From Megalonaias nervosa (Eukaryota; Mollusca; Bivalvia; Unionida; Unionidae), in the NCBI GenBank assembly GCA_016617855.1, contig JAECUM010012882.1, forward strand, positions 51,742 through 115,741: a stretch of 64,000 nucleotides of DNA, written 5' to 3'. Below are positions 1-10,885 of the stretch, one piece after another (position 1 is the stretch's first letter; the number at the start of each line of letters is the position of its first letter). The notes below the pieces were generated by a model. That model was given only the letters and a program-made list of their open reading frames with translations. It ran no database searches and was not told the origin of the DNA. The position numbers and the translations under genes are program-made.

Positions 1-225
1 AGGTCTGGAGTTCAACACACAGGTAAGCAGAGTATGTCTCCCTCTGGAATGGGCACTGAAAATCAGTACCATGATGGATTCTTTACTTTTGAGGCAAACT
101 GAATCCACTCAAGAATTCCTTCATCTACTACGCCTGCTCAATGCTTCAACAGATCTCATTGTCCTAGGTCGCCCTTATATGTGCCCATTACAAATGATTC
201 TTTTATTACATTTTAGGCCAAAAGT

Positions 226-577
226 TTGCCCACTGGACCAACATCTTGCTGTATGCACAAGTTTGAGGTACCATCTCCAGAGCAAATGGAGCAGCCTAAC
301 TTGGCTCACATCGGGTGTACCTCTGCAAGTACAACTGCCAGAAATCACTGTATAGATGCAAGTACAGATGGCTGGGGGGGAGGGGGCACACCTACTACAA
401 TCTATTTGGGAAGCCAGCGGAGTGTGGTCTCCCCAGGGCTGGCATCGGCATATCAATGTACTAGAGTTGAAGGCCATTTTGAAAGCCTTTCACTTGTGGC
501 AGGAATATTTAAATGGAAAGGGAGTGCTCATTTTATCGGACAACTCTGATGTGGTGACTTATCTCAAATGGTAAGAC
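226..577 (+). pseudogene. DIRS-type retrotransposon, RNase H domain (degenerate)
   Basis: This is the RNase H part of a tyrosine-recombinase (DIRS superfamily) retrotransposon polyprotein; the reverse transcriptase would lie upstream, outside the window. Visible motifs are DASTDGWG (first catalytic Asp), GVWSPQGWHRHINVLELKA (catalytic Glu in LELKA) and LILSDNSDVVTYLKW (third Asp). The block up to DASTDGWG and the block from GAHLLQSIWEASGVWSP lie in different frames, with the shift in the G-run at about 371-386, so the copy is broken. The tyrosine recombinase of the same element follows on the same strand. Family assignment rests on remembered motif order, not a database search. Confidence 0.8.
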
Positions 578-660
578 AGAGCCAAGTCCCCAGACAAAAA
601 TGGCAAGACAGAGCCAAGTCCCCAGACAAAAATGGCAAGACAGAGCCAAGTCCCCAGACC
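568..660 (+). repeat. 32-bp tandem triplication inside the DIRS remnant
   Basis: Three nearly identical 32-bp units (starting at 568, 600 and 632) each contain AGACAGAGCCAAGTCCCCAG. They directly follow the RNase H motif and duplicate the start of the RNase H to recombinase linker (frame reads like KWQ-RAKSPD). This is post-insertion tandem amplification. Confidence 0.85.
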
Positions 661-679
661 TTTACACACAATGATACCT

Positions 680-1668
680 CTGCAGACATCTATACCTCAA
701 ATAGCTAACTTCCTCCTCTGGCAGATCAAAGTTAGCACCATGTACAATAAAAGGTTACCACTCCATGATAGCTGACACCTTTTGTCATCATGGAAGAGAG
801 GATATCAGACAAAGACTTATCCGACCTTCTCTCCAACTTTGATTATACATAGGCAAAACTGTTGGCTCTGTGCCCAAAGTGGAACCTATCATGGGTTCCA
901 ACCTGGCTGAACAAGACGCAATTTGAATCGCTTTCAAGGGCATAATTGACTCGCCTTTCATAATTCCTTGCAGCATTAGTGACAGCAGGCAGAATCAACG
1001 AAATACATGCCCTACCTGAACTACATGCAGTCCGACAAGAGGGGTCAGTTTCACTCATGACTGTACCCATTTCATCACCAAGAACAGGCTTCCATCTGTG
1101 AGTAATCAGACTTTTGTTATGAAATCAGTCTACTCTGGACACTTAAGCTCAAGACCATGACTGTACCCACTTCATCACCAAGAACAGGCTCTCATCTGTG
1201 AGTAGTCAGACTTTTGTTATGAAATTAGTCTACTCTGGACACTTCAGCTCAAGGCCATGCACAAGACCCACTGCAAGCTTTGAAGTAGTACCTAAAAGGA
1301 CAGAGCCATTGCATCAAGGGAGATCACACCTCTTCTTATGTCTCAAAAAAGAACAGGAAGATATATCAGGATAGACTGTTTCTTCCTGGATAAAATGGGT
1401 TACGTGTTCAGCATACCAAGAAATAACCCCAGTTCAAATGGATTTGTTATGCGTTTTGACTCGGGAGGTTAGAGCAGCTGCCAGATGCATAGCATTCGAG
1501 TGGAACTGTTCTCTGATTGACATAATCTATGCTCTGGGATGGAGATCTGAATCCACATTCTTCAGCTTTTATCTAAGGGATCTTGCATCCCAAGGGGCTC
1601 AACTCAATCTGGTGGGACCTATAGCTGTGGCAAAGCAGGTGACCTTTCCGGGTCATTTGACAGCTTAA
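680..1668 (+). pseudogene. DIRS-type tyrosine recombinase (degenerate)
   Basis: This is the integrase-equivalent tyrosine recombinase of the DIRS-like element. Pieces in shifting frames read IPQIANFLLWQIKVSTM (N-terminal core-binding domain, about 690-760), AGRINEIHAL (first catalytic Arg box, about 980-1020), FITKNRLPSVSNQTFVMKSV (about 1070-1130), HQGRSHLF (about 1310), SSWIKWVTCSAY (about 1380-1420), then an intact stretch from 1438. That stretch contains LTREVRAAARCIAFEW and LGWRSESTFFSFYLRDL, with the nucleophilic Tyr in FYL. The family normally has HxxR in the box before AxA; here the His position reads Arg (TREVR). With stops, shifts and an internal 100-bp duplication the copy is inactive. 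Confidence 0.85.
1057..1258 (+). repeat. About 101-bp tandem duplication within the recombinase
   Basis: CATGACTGTACCCA and the following 90 bp occur twice back to back (1057 and 1158) with a few substitutions. Both copies encode the same recombinase segment (FITKNRL...), so the duplication arose inside the element after or during its decay. Confidence 0.85.
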
Positions 1669-1860
1669 AAAAATAAGGCTTCATGGCTTCCACTGGGTTT
1701 GCAGGAGGGAACAATTTTCTCTATTTTAAGCTGCTCCCCAACAGATGGGGTCTTTTCCAGTTGGCCTCTCTGGGGTAAGCTACAAGTGTTTTACTGGAGG
1801 GAGGCTGTATTTATGAGGTAGTAGCAGTTCTCCTAAGGTATTATGATTTGGTAGGTATTA
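1669..1860 (+). mobile_element. Probable 3' non-coding end of the DIRS remnant
   Basis: The sequence after the recombinase stop has short GC-richer blocks (CTCCCCAACAGATGGGGTCT, CTCTGGGGTAAGCTAC) unlike the AT-rich surroundings, as expected for the terminal repeat region of a DIRS element. I could not match it to a second repeat copy because the 5' end is outside the window. Confidence 0.35.
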
Positions 1861-1989
1861 TTGACAAAACATTTTGCTAGAAAAAAGTTGGTTTGTCACT
1901 TTTCAGTGTTATAACTTCTGAATCACGGAAATGTTTCACTATAAAGTAATTTGGGCTCCACACTTGGATACAGGAACCCTTAAATAATC

Positions 1990-2660
1990 CATTTTTCCAT
2001 GCACAGTTTTGCAAGCCATATACATCAAAGGATGCCATTTCCTGAATTAGTTATTAAATGCAGATGTGCCTTTTTAAGATTTGTCTTTTCAGATGCAAAT
2101 TTGATGGAATTATTGCCCTTTTTCCATCATTATTATGCAGTCCATCATTGTAACCAGCATAGTTCAGACACCATTCAATGTACTCTGATGCAGTTTGATG
2201 TGTACACTGTTCCCATTGCCCATTATATGACATTTATTGTTTCGTCTCATCAATTCCATTTTAGATAGAATTGTGGCCCTTAACAGTTGACTTCATATCT
2301 TCATATGGGATATTGCTTCCAACCAGCATAGCTCTTTATCCCTTACACAAACTGGTTTGCCTTTTGGTAGGTGAATTGCTTGTTACATGTAGATGTGCCC
2401 TGTAGAGGTTTTGTCATTTTATTTTTCCAATTTGGAAGGAGTTATTGCCCTTTTTATTTCAGGAATGATTATGCATATTCTGATGCAATTTGGTGTGTAC
2501 AGTGTTGCATTGACCTTTAATGGGTTTTGTCTGATTATCTCCATTTTGGACAGAGTTATGGCCCATGACAATTAACTTAATGTCTTCACATGGGATGCTG
2601 TTTGTAACAACATAGCTCAAGATCCAGTCAACATCTTCTGATACAGTTTGATATGAATAT
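1990..2660 (+). repeat. Diverged direct repeats, about 350-bp module
   Basis: A module with a 'GCAGATGTGCC...TTTGTC', 'ATTGCCCTTTTT', 'GATGCAGTTTGATGTGTACA' order appears at about 2055-2275 and again at about 2388-2580, with a third fragment near 2640. No coding signal holds across the copies. This lies in an SLC6 intron. Confidence 0.6.
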
Positions 2661-2669
2661 TTTCTCATT

Positions 2670-3048
2670 GACTTGCATGTACCTTATATGGGGTCAGTAT
2701 CACGTCTTATGGACATGCACGTACCTTATATGGGGTTAGTATCATGTATCATGGACTTAAATGTACCTTATTTGATGTTAGTATCATGTCTCATGGACAT
2801 GCATGTAACTTACATGGGTTTAGTATCATGTCTCATGGACTTAAATGTACCTTATTTGGGGTTAGTATCATGTCTTATGGACTTACATTTATCTTATTTG
2901 GGATTAGTATCATGTCTCATGGACTTAAATGTACCTTATATGAGGTTAGTATCATGTCTCATGGACTTACATATGTAACTTATATGGGATTAGTATTTTG
3001 TCTCATGGACTTATGTGTACCTTATATGGGATTGGTATTGTTTCAGAA
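2670..3048 (+). repeat. 42-bp tandem array, about 9 copies
   Basis: The unit contains GTACCTTATATGGGGTTAGT followed by ATCATGTCTCATGGACTTAA. Because 42 is a multiple of three, frames stay open and give a 14-residue repeat peptide, but nothing suggests translation: no splice or start context, and substitutions are scattered over all codon positions. Confidence 0.9.
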
Positions 3049-3749
3049 AAGTTAAAAAATTAAATTATATTTTATCTAACCTGCTTTTCCATGAACAGTA
3101 TGCATCTCAACTTTTCCTCAGTCGATGTGCAAATGGTGGGGAAGTTGGTTCTTTTTTACAGATGGCCAGCATCTCACTTCTTTGAGAATCTTATTTTCTG
3201 ACTCCAAAATTCATGTATATATCATTTTGTAAAGTAGTTCAAACTGTCTCTAATACTTTCCTGGAAAGTATATCTTGATCAGGTAAGTATTTAATTGCAG
3301 TGGTTTCGGCAATGCATGTGAGAGAATCTGACATGATGCCTGTATTCTCTGATGATTGTGCCATTGTAACGGGAAGCTTGGAGTGTCTAGTAACAGTCTC
3401 TAAGATGGAACAATTATGTAATCATTTTGGGTCTATGCAATTCCATCATTTCATGACATTTATGGCCCTTAAATTTATGGCCTTTCATCATTCTGACTTT
3501 GGTGTCTGCATGACGACTTTACAGAACTTTGTTGCATTTGAACCAGGTTTGACATGCAGCTTTAATTTATTATGAATGAGTTTAATTTCAAATGTACCTT
3601 GAAAATGAAAGTTTGGAAGGGTTACCTTAACCAGTTAATACTTCTCATGGCCTCATGAAAAACATAAAAAATAATATATGCTTAAAAATTCTTCATTGAC
3701 ATGCATTTGTACCATGGCAGCCATGTTGAACATCTTATGATTACTACTG
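3049..3749. other. SLC6 intron, no feature recognised
   Basis: AT-rich intronic DNA with a short open frame (3300-3575) whose composition and product resemble nothing I know. A GTAAGT at 3281 lacks any recognisable SLC6 coding sequence before it, so I do not call an exon. Confidence 0.5.
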
Positions 3750-4335
3750 AATGTGGTTTTTCTAAATGACTTCTTATGATGTCTAGCTTGCCCTAAATGA
3801 AAACGGTGCTGTTCAGGCATTCATCATGGGTGCAGCTTGAAAATCTTGTTATAACTAATCCTTAATAAATTACTGGTTATGTTGATATTGTAATTTCACC
3901 CAAAAACTTGTGACATCTGGTTGGTCCTACATGGAATAGTACCACTCTGATATCCAGTATGGCCACCACAGCTTCCATCTTGAAACTCTTGTTAACTTCT
4001 CCAAAACAGAGGTCACATCAACATGGGTTTCCACCAGAAGACTTCTTATATTGTTGGTCCTAAATGATATCTTGTTGGTCCTAAATGATACCTTGTTGGT
4101 TCTAAATGAAAATGGTCTGATGTCTGCAGCAACTAATTTGAAAATGCTGCTATTTCTGAAGAATATCAGATATGGTTTCAACACACAGCAGTTTAAAGAA
4201 AGAAATGGTTTTTCCCTGAATTCCTGGAAATTCATTTTAGCCAGTACAGAACCATTATGTTTTGAGGGACTCTTGTTTGATGTGATAGTGAGTGATTCTT
4301 TACTCAAAACCAGCAGAGTGAGAATATTGAATTTT
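3750..4335 (+). repeat. GGTCCTAAATGAAAATG dispersed repeat, copy 1
   Basis: First copy of a family that recurs at about 8.3, 9.6, 13.1, 31.5, 43.9 and (reversed) 62.4 kb. Diagnostic words here are TTGGTCCTAAATGA (three times in about 26-bp spacing at 4051-4110), 'CAACATGGGTTT', 'CACCAGAAGACTTCTTAT' and 'ATCCAGTATGGCCACCAC'. Non-coding and intronic. Confidence 0.75.
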
Positions 4336-4528
4336 GCCATAGTATTTCACCAAAATTTATGTTCCCAGCATCTTTGCAGAGTTTATAGAACTCCAGCATG
4401 AAGTATTTCAGGCTAAATTTTACTCAAGGGGCAATAGCGAATTTTGTCACATTCTGGGAAACCATGAAAAATCATACCCACAAAAATAAATCAGTAGCAT
4501 TTATAACCAAATCAGCTTCTCTTTTCAG

Positions 4529-4669
4529 TTTGCCTCAGTGGAGGTAATAGTGACAACAATCCAGGATCACTTCCATATGCAAGTTAAAAAATACCTGAAG
4601 AGAAAGGAGGTTCTTGTGATACTGGTGTGCCTTGTGTCATACCTTTGTGGTCTGCCTAATGTAACACAG
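4529..4669 (+). CDS. SLC6 transporter exon A (TM8 end to TM9)
   Basis: This internal exon of a sodium- and chloride-coupled SLC6 symporter is 141 bp, exactly 47 codons, phase 0 at both ends. It is preceded by a pyrimidine-rich CTTCTCTTTTCAG acceptor and followed by a CAG|GTATTT donor (weaker than its neighbours' GTAAGT). It encodes FASVEVIVTTIQDHF (end of TM8; the family pattern is QF..VE), a basic loop VKKYLKRKEV, then TM9 VLVILVCLVSYLCGLPNVTQ, matching the family's SYL.GL.N.TQ. The exon ends exactly where the next begins with GGIY, a conserved family junction. The upstream exon, which should end in a 'LDSQ'-like segment, was not found between 1 and 4528, so the preceding intron spans at least that stretch. 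Confidence 0.93.
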
Positions 4670-4989
4670 GTATTTTGAAACTTTATTATCTCTTCACAAA
4701 GGAGCTTGGAAGGGGATATAGCATTGTACCTGTACATGTGTTCATTTGTTCATTACATCCTCAGTATCTCAGACCTATTTAATGCCAGTGAACCTGACCA
4801 GATTAGTGTTGAGTTAATGGACCCAAAGTAGATGTACATAGTCCCATTTTGCCAGTGAGTCATGCCTGATTAATGTCAAAGTTAATGGCCTGCAGCATGA
4901 AAGTACATAGTTCCAAATCTGCCAGTTTTGTTTTTTGTTGATTTTAATGGCACTTTTAACACATTATTGGCTATATCATGCTGTTAAAA
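4670..4989 (+). repeat. Intron with an about 95-bp imperfect direct repeat
   Basis: After the donor, two diverged copies of a 'CAG..TTAGTGTTGAGTTAATGG...GTACATAGT-CC.A..T.TGCCAGT' module lie at about 4795-4855 and 4865-4930. Nothing coding seen. Confidence 0.5.
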
Positions 4990-5115
4990 TGGGAGCTAAA
5001 TGCATTTCCCAAGAACATCCTGAGGCAGCTGATTGAGACTGTCCTGAGTGGATATCAAACTCATAACCCTTGGATTACAAGTCCGACAATCTACCAGGCG
5101 AGTTACCATAGCACA
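4990..5115 (-). mobile_element. tRNA-derived SINE fragment
   Basis: Read on the - strand, the segment has a B-box-like GAGTTTGATATCC and, upstream of it, a TGGTAACTCGCCTGGTAGA block resembling a degenerate A box and D arm, with tRNA spacing of about 45 bp. The anticodon arm does not support a functional tRNA. Interpreted as the head of an old SINE; the tail is not clear. Confidence 0.45.
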
Positions 5116-5804
5116 ACCCTCCATCTTTCTGTCACTGAATGATACCAGATTAATGTCCAGGTTAGGAGGTTTCACTGTACACATTATCTGGAAAATTGAA
5201 AGTGGAAGAAATTTTATTATGCATAATTTTCATTATCTGTGACCCATGAAAAAATAATTTCACAATTATGTTAATTGCAGTTAATCATACATCTCGTCCA
5301 CAGTAATGCAGCAGGGCTCATAAACACTGACGCTACATAAGCAGTTGTGTGAAAGTGTGGATGGAGAATAATTTGCAATAACACTAACCATTGTGGTATG
5401 GAGACCATTCTAGCTACTTTTATTGATACCCAAGAATTATACTAAGATTACTTTGAAACTGAACTTAAAGATAAAATATAAACATGAATTTCAATTGGCA
5501 AGCTTTAATTGCCATTTATTCTTAATCTTGCAACATTTTCATCGATTAATATTTGATTTTATATTATTTTATTTACTGAGAAAATATTTTTTTTAAAGAA
5601 AATTATACAAAATATATGATTTCTGATTAAAGTTTGCAAATGTAATAATGCCTCTCAATTATAATCATGGTTGTGAGGTATCGAAGCAAAACCGAGGAAA
5701 TAGTGTAACAGTATATGTATTTAGGAAATTTTCTGGCCAGGTGTAGTATAGTAGATAATGTAATTAAGAACTTTACTTTGTAGGTTATGGAATTAAGAAC
5801 TTGA

Positions 5805-6200
5805 CTGTTCAGCCAAGTGAGGTTGTATGGCAAAGTGTGGTTATAGCATGCATCTACATCCATCATCTGTCAACAATAGGCATTGACTTTGTATAGCTAA
5901 GTGAGTTTATAGTGTGCTTCTGCATCCATCATCTGTCAACAATAGCTATTGACTTTGTATGGCCAAGTCAGGTTATAGCACACTTCTACATCCATCATCT
6001 GTCAACAATAGCTATTGACTTTGTAAGAGCAAATGAGGTTATGGCACACTTCTACATCCATCATCTGTCAACAATAGCTATTGACTTTTTATGGCCAGGT
6101 GAGATTATAGCATGCATCTACATCCATCATCTCTTAACAATAGCTGTTGACTTTGTATGGCCAAGTGAGATTATAGCATGCTTCTGCGTCAACAGTAGCT
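5805..6200 (+). repeat. 66-bp tandem array, about 6 copies
   Basis: The unit contains CATCCATCATCTGTCAACAA, TAGCTATTGACTTTGTATGG and CCAAGTGAGGTTATAGCATG. The length is a multiple of three, so a 132-residue frame stays open with a 22-residue repeat; I regard it as non-coding. It sits in the A-B intron. Confidence 0.9.
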
Positions 6201-6339
6201 ATTTTCAGCTTCATTTTAAACACCACTGGACCAAGTTCAGAGAGTACAATGATGCTGATCAGCCTGCAGCTATGGCTGCCATTGCTGATAATAGAAAAAC
6301 CTACCAATAATTCCTTCTCAGTAACCACTCATCAGTTCT

Positions 6340-6720
6340 TGAATAAATTTGATAAAAGCATCCTGGTGTGAAGGTCTTTCACAAATGATATCAATTTTCT
6401 ATAAAATGTGATTGCTATTATTAAAATAGGAAAACATTTAAATGACTTTTTGAAAACCACTCAACAGAATTTCACAAGTTTTGACAGAAAGCATCCATAA
6501 ATTAAGGGCTGCCAGGTTTTTAAACATGATGCAGATTCTCAATAAAATGTGACTGCTATTACAAATAGGAGAACCTTTGAATGACTTCTGTGACTCCACA
6601 GAATTTGACCAAGTTTGACAAAAGGCATCAGAACATGCTCAAATGATGCTGATCCACCATCAATTCTGACTGATGTAACTCAAAATAGAAACAAACATTT
6701 AACAACAACTTCTCAGATAG
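6340..6720 (+). repeat. Diverged direct repeats, about 125 bp
   Basis: Modules with 'AATAAAATGTGA(C/T)TGCTATTA', 'AATAGGA.AAC.TTTAAATGACTT' and 'CA.AGTTTTGACA.AAAGCAT' repeat at about 6395-6500 and 6540-6640, with partial matches near 6245-6370, 6675 and 6970-7060. No coding evidence. Confidence 0.55.
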
Positions 6721-6732
6721 CTTCTCAAGATT

Positions 6733-6925
6733 ATTTTATGACAGGAAGCTTGCCAAGGTCATTTTATGAACGGAAGCTTCTCAATGTTGTTTTATGACGG
6801 GAAGCTTGTCAAGGTCATTTTATGACAGGAAGCTTGTCAAGGTCATTTTATGAAAGGAAGTTTGTCAAGGCCATTTTATGACAGGTAGCTTTCAAGGTCA
6901 TTTTATGATGGGAAGCTTGAACACC
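6733..6925 (+). repeat. 28-bp tandem array, about 7 copies
   Basis: The unit TTTTATGACAGGAAGCTTGT plus CAAGGTCA is repeated with scattered substitutions; each copy carries a HindIII-like AAGCTT and an AAGGTCA half-site. Intronic. Confidence 0.9.
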
Positions 6926-7557
6926 TTTTAAATGTTTGTTGATCCATCATTAAATATATTGCCACCATTACTGAAAATAGAAAAACATTTAAACAGACTT
7001 TTTCCCAAAATAATTTTGAATAGAATTCAGCCAACCTTAAAAAAAGCATTCTGGCATAAGGCTTTTCAATATCGGACATATGGTACTAATCTGCTTTTCA
7101 TTATGGTGGTGATGCAGAGTAATGACATTCAACAGCATTAGAAGAAATTTCTAAAGAAAGCATCCCACTCACTTGAATTTTTGGTGTTTGACCTACTCTG
7201 GCCTCTTGGTTGTTCATGTCCAGTGAGTCTACATTGTTTGATATGTCAACAATGAGTTGAAAATTTAAACAGATGAAAAGGAAGGAATTACTAAAAGTGA
7301 TTCAGTCAGGATATGTTTTGATGCCCCACCATCTGTCAACAAGTACCCCCACCTTGGTCAATTTTATTTTGGTGCTTATCAGGCACTATTGTCTTGAATC
7401 TTTCTTACAGGAACACGTTTCTACTTTATTGCTATATATGTACAGCTGCATGAAGTCTATCTAGAAAGGATATGCACAGCACTAGAGACATTAAAATGGA
7501 TAGAGATCAAAATAGAAGCTAGCTAATTATCTAAATTACATGTTATGTTTTTTTCAG

Positions 7558-7657
7558 GGAGGGATCTATTTCTTCCAGTTGATAGATTATTATGCTGCAG
7601 CCATGTCTCTTATGTACCTAGCATTTTTTGAGGTGATAGCTATAACCTGGATCTATG
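7558..7657 (+). CDS. SLC6 transporter exon B (TM10)
   Basis: The exon is 100 bp, phase 0 in and phase 1 out, bounded by TTTTTTTCAG acceptor and G|GTAAGT donor. It encodes [18 protein letters not shown] followed by [15 protein letters not shown], with the Gly completed by the next exon. GG.Y.F.L.DYY.A is the signature start of TM10 in the GABA/glycine/proline branch, and FFE...I.WIYG its end. Transmembrane density and the invariant YG support a functional coding exon. The spacing in DYYAAAMSL looks like the glycine/proline-type members rather than GAT-1, which from memory has one residue more; this is weak evidence for substrate class. Confidence 0.95.
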
Positions 7658-7681
7658 GTAAGTTGGTCTTTGCATTGATTA

Positions 7682-7708
7682 TCTTGCCCCCACCCCCCAC
7701 CCCCATCC
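7682..7708 (+). repeat. C-rich low-complexity tract
   Basis: A CCCCCACCCCCCACCCCC-type run just inside the B-C intron; the complementary strand is G-rich. Confidence 0.8.
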
Positions 7709-8079
7709 CGGTTGCACAGCACAACTTGTGTGTATTGCCTTTTGCTCCGATTTGGATTTGATTTTGTAGTTGATGTAATTCTTTCACTATTTGCATTAAA
7801 AGTTTTGGATTTTACTCTATTACTAAAACAAAAATCAAATCAAAGTATCTTTTTAGGACGTGAGCACGTATATTGGAACACAAAGCACAGAAATATGTCA
7901 TAAACAGTTTAACATTGTTTGATATGCAAATACAATCTCTGTTTCTAGAAAAGGAAAAGTAACTTAAAAATGTCCTTATCAGATGGAATATCAAGATCAT
8001 GTAGGAGTTTTAAGTTCTTTCAGTTCACTTTAGTGTTTATATTAGAGTTGAATCTCTCCTCCACCCACCCCATATATTT
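7709..8079. other. B-C intron, no feature recognised
   Basis: AT-rich intronic sequence without repeats or conserved frames that I can identify. Confidence 0.5.
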
Positions 8080-8275
8080 TGTGTCGGTTATAATGAAGTT
8101 TGGTTATAATGTTATTTTAGGAATCCCATGGGTTTCTTTATAAATTTGTTATAATGAAGTTTGTTTATAATATTAGTTTAGGCATCCCATGGGTTCCTTT
8201 ATAAATTTGTTATAATGAAGTTTGGTTATAATGTTATTTTTAGAATCCCATGGATTTCATTATACATTTGGAGTT
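8080..8275 (+). repeat. About 66-bp tandem repeat, 3 copies
   Basis: The unit contains TTATAATGAAGTTTGGTTAT, AATGTTATTTTAGGAATCCC and ATGGGTTTCTTTATAAATTT; three copies with a few changes. Confidence 0.85.
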
Positions 8276-8279
8276 TGCT

Positions 8280-8935
8280 GATTTTATAGCTGTATTGGTC
8301 ATAGACCAGAAGAGTCTATGCTATGGTCTGTTGTCTGTTACTGATTTTATAGCTGTATTTGTCGTAGACCAGAAGAGTCATCAGCCATCTGTCCATTAAC
8401 ACAAGTTACAGCTAATTCTCCTAAACTAAGTAGATAAATCCATGAAATTTTAAACACATTCATCTTATGGTCTAGTTCCCGAATAAAAATGGTGTCACTC
8501 AGACATTCACTGTGCTACCATGGTGGCCATCTTTTGAAAATTTTATTACTGCTACTCCCGCTGAAACAAAGGTCATATCGACATTGGGTTTTTTAGTGAA
8601 AGACTTATAATTAATATCTCTTGGTGCCAATCTGATATCCAATATGGCCACTATGTTGGTCATATCGACATTGGGTTTTTTAGTGAAAGACTTCTTATAA
8701 TTAATATCTCTTGGTGCCAATCTGATATCCAATATGGCCACTGTGTTGGTCATATCGACATTGGGTTTTTTAGTGAAAGACTTCTTATAATATCTCTTGG
8801 TGCCAATCTGATATCCAATATGGCCACTGCCATATTGAAAATCTTATTGTTGCTGTTTCTGAATAGATGGTAATATTGACAAGGGGTAATATTGACAAGG
8901 GGTTTTCACTACAAGATTTGTTCCACTTTGCTGTT
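8280..8935 (+). repeat. GGTCCTAAATG dispersed repeat, copy 2, with an internal about 88-bp tandem
   Basis: A head segment ('TAGACCAGAAGAGTC', twice at about 8301 and 8363; then 'CCATTAACACAAGTTACAGC') is followed by the body. In the body an 87-90 bp unit beginning GGTCATATCGACATTGGGTT is repeated at 8571, 8658 and 8748, each ending 'ATCCAATATGGCCACT'. Intronic and non-coding. Confidence 0.8.
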
Positions 8936-9599
8936 CTTACATACTTCTTAAAGATGGACACGTATAAGGTGAAGTTGTTTGCGTTTGTAACATGTTCAGT
9001 AGAGAGAATGTTGGCAGACACCACTCTGCTACTTTAATGTACTTTAAAATTTCTTTGCATGTTGTAATTATGGAAATCATGCACTATCTAAAGCAGACAG
9101 ATGATCAAAATGGCTGCTCCCATATGCTTGAAAACTGAGTTTTAACTAGTCCAAAGTACACTAACTTTAGCAGTTATTAAAAAAGGGAAATTAATTTTCC
9201 ATGGCATGCAATACTAGCTTTTGAAAGTGCACTGAATGAATACTGAATTCTAAAGAATAGATATAAAGTAAAAGAGCTTATCAGCTTGTTAAATTTTCCA
9301 ATTAACCTTTGAACTGGATGTGAAAAATGCCAAGCATAACCAGCAGTGTTTTGAAAAGTGCTCATCTATAGTAAAATGAAGCTGTATACTCTCCAACCCA
9401 AATTACATTTATCATTCATACACCAAAATAAGAGGAATTAAAAGTTCTTTCACCAATACCTAAGACATACAAAGGCCTTTTTAAATAGAATGGCCAGTGA
9501 GGAAAATCTAGGAAATTTTTTAAAATTTATAATTCAAACCATTTACAAAATTGTAGAGTGGAATGATGGGCACCACATAGACAATTGTGAAGGTATTGT
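8936..9599. other. B-C intron, no feature recognised
   Basis: AT-rich DNA with two short open frames on the - strand that look random in composition; nothing supports a gene. Confidence 0.5.
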
Positions 9600-10140
9600 T
9601 ATGACTACTGCACTTGAGGAGATGGCCATATTGACATTGGGTTTTCGGTGAAAGACTTCTTGCGATGTCTAGTTCATCTTAAAATGAAGACAGTGAGAAT
9701 CTGACATCAATACGGTTGCCATGGCAGCCATCTTAAAAAGCTTGTTAACACTACTATTCAATAAAACATCAACATGAGGTTTTCACTAAAGGCTTGTGAT
9801 ATCTGGTTAATTCAGACGAAAATATTGCCCCTTGTAAATCTAGTAAAGCTTCTTGTAATTTTGATTTTGTCCTAAATGAAAATGGTGCTAATCAGACAGT
9901 TTCATGGCCATGGCTGGCCATATTGTAAACCTTGTTACGATTTCTTAGAACTGATTATTGTTCAAACATGGGATTTCTACAATCAGACCTGCACTGTGGC
10001 TAACTTGGTAGAAATTTTTTAAATCTTGTTATAGTCAATACGTTGTCTTCTGAGAAACTTCCTATGATATCTAGTTGGTCCTAAATGACAGTGGTGCTGA
10101 ACAATGGCTGCTAGATTTAAAAATTGCCATGATGTCATAT
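9600..10140 (+). repeat. GGTCCTAAATG dispersed repeat, copy 3
   Basis: Diverged tandem units with 'CATATTGACATTGGGTTTTC', 'AAAGACTTCTT', 'GCCATGGCAGCCATCTTAAA' and 'GTTGGTCCTAAATGACAGTG'. Unit length is about 150-180 bp; the last unit is truncated. Confidence 0.7.
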
Positions 10141-10204
10141 GTTACATCTAGATTTTTGCATGAGATACAAAAGTTTTATCTTGATACAGTAGACTCTATG
10201 ACTG

Positions 10205-10405
10205 GTGTTTCCTAATCAGTGTAAATACTGTTTACAGTGTAAATACAATTAACAGTGTAAATACAAGTGTAAAATTATACAATTAACAGTGTAAATACAA
10301 TTGACAGTGTAAATACAAGTGTAAAATTATACAATTTACAGTGTAAATACAGTTAACAGTGTAAATACTAGTGTAAATACAATTAACAGTGTAAATACAA
10401 TTAAA
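10205..10405 (+). repeat. AGTGTAAATACA short tandem repeat
   Basis: CAGTGTAAATACAATTAA-type units (about 22 bp, alternating with AGTGTAAAATTATACAATT) recur about nine times. A - strand open frame with repeated YTVNCIY is a by-product of this array. Confidence 0.85.
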
Positions 10406-10734
10406 TTCAGTCATAAACAGTAGAAGCATACACATGAAAACTTCAAACAATTGAAGGTTTACAATTTTATTAAAGACAGAAAATTGTGTATGAGGAGACA
10501 ACAGTACATGAATAGGTCGAAGTAAGTTAACATGTACACATACTGATGGTGATCTGGATGATACGGTTGTTTGCAGACAGCAAAGATATAAATAAAAGAA
10601 ACTTGTGAAATAATATTCCAAGCATACACCACAGTTAGGATGTGTGGAAGATTGCAAGTTAATCTGGGGGATTCATTGTTGAATGAAGTTCTTGGTTATG
10701 AACTAAAAATTAAATAACCAAATATCATTGACCC
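10406..10734. other. B-C intron, no feature recognised
   Basis: No repeat or coding pattern recognised. Confidence 0.4.
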
Positions 10735-10885
10735 CCTGTAGGATCCACTGGCCCATGAAAAGCTACTGGCAAGCTTTCTCACACACCCATATTGGTCAAG
10801 CTCAAGATTCAAACCCACATGGATAGAGGTGAGTTGGCAGTGATCTCTGAGGTGAACACTTTAGCCCACTCTTTCACCCAGGGTC
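10735..10885 (-). mobile_element. tRNA-derived SINE, 3'-truncated copy
   Basis: On the - strand this aligns by eye with the SINEs at 26420 and 50663: 'GGGCTAAAGTGTTCACCTCA', 'GATCACTGCCAACTCACC', 'TCCATGTGGGTTTGAATCTT' (B box), 'ATATGGGTGTGTGAGAAAGC', TTGCCAGTAGCTTTTC. It stops before the GCGTTAAACC tail, so it is 5'-intact but lacks its 3' end. Confidence 0.75.

Noticed and set aside
2673..3055. Two overlapping frames of about 100 residues with a 14-residue repeat
   Set aside because: Explained by the 42-bp tandem array.
3241..3300. Possible SLC6 exon ending at the GTAAGT near 3281
   Set aside because: The preceding sequence translates to nothing resembling TM7-TM8 in any frame, and the expected LDSQ-like end is missing.
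4051..4401. 116-residue frame overlapping the first dispersed repeat
   Set aside because: Composed of repeat-family sequence that is non-coding in all other copies.
5048..5115. Functional tRNA gene
   Set aside because: Only box-like motifs remain; the acceptor and anticodon stems do not pair, and SINE origin is simpler.
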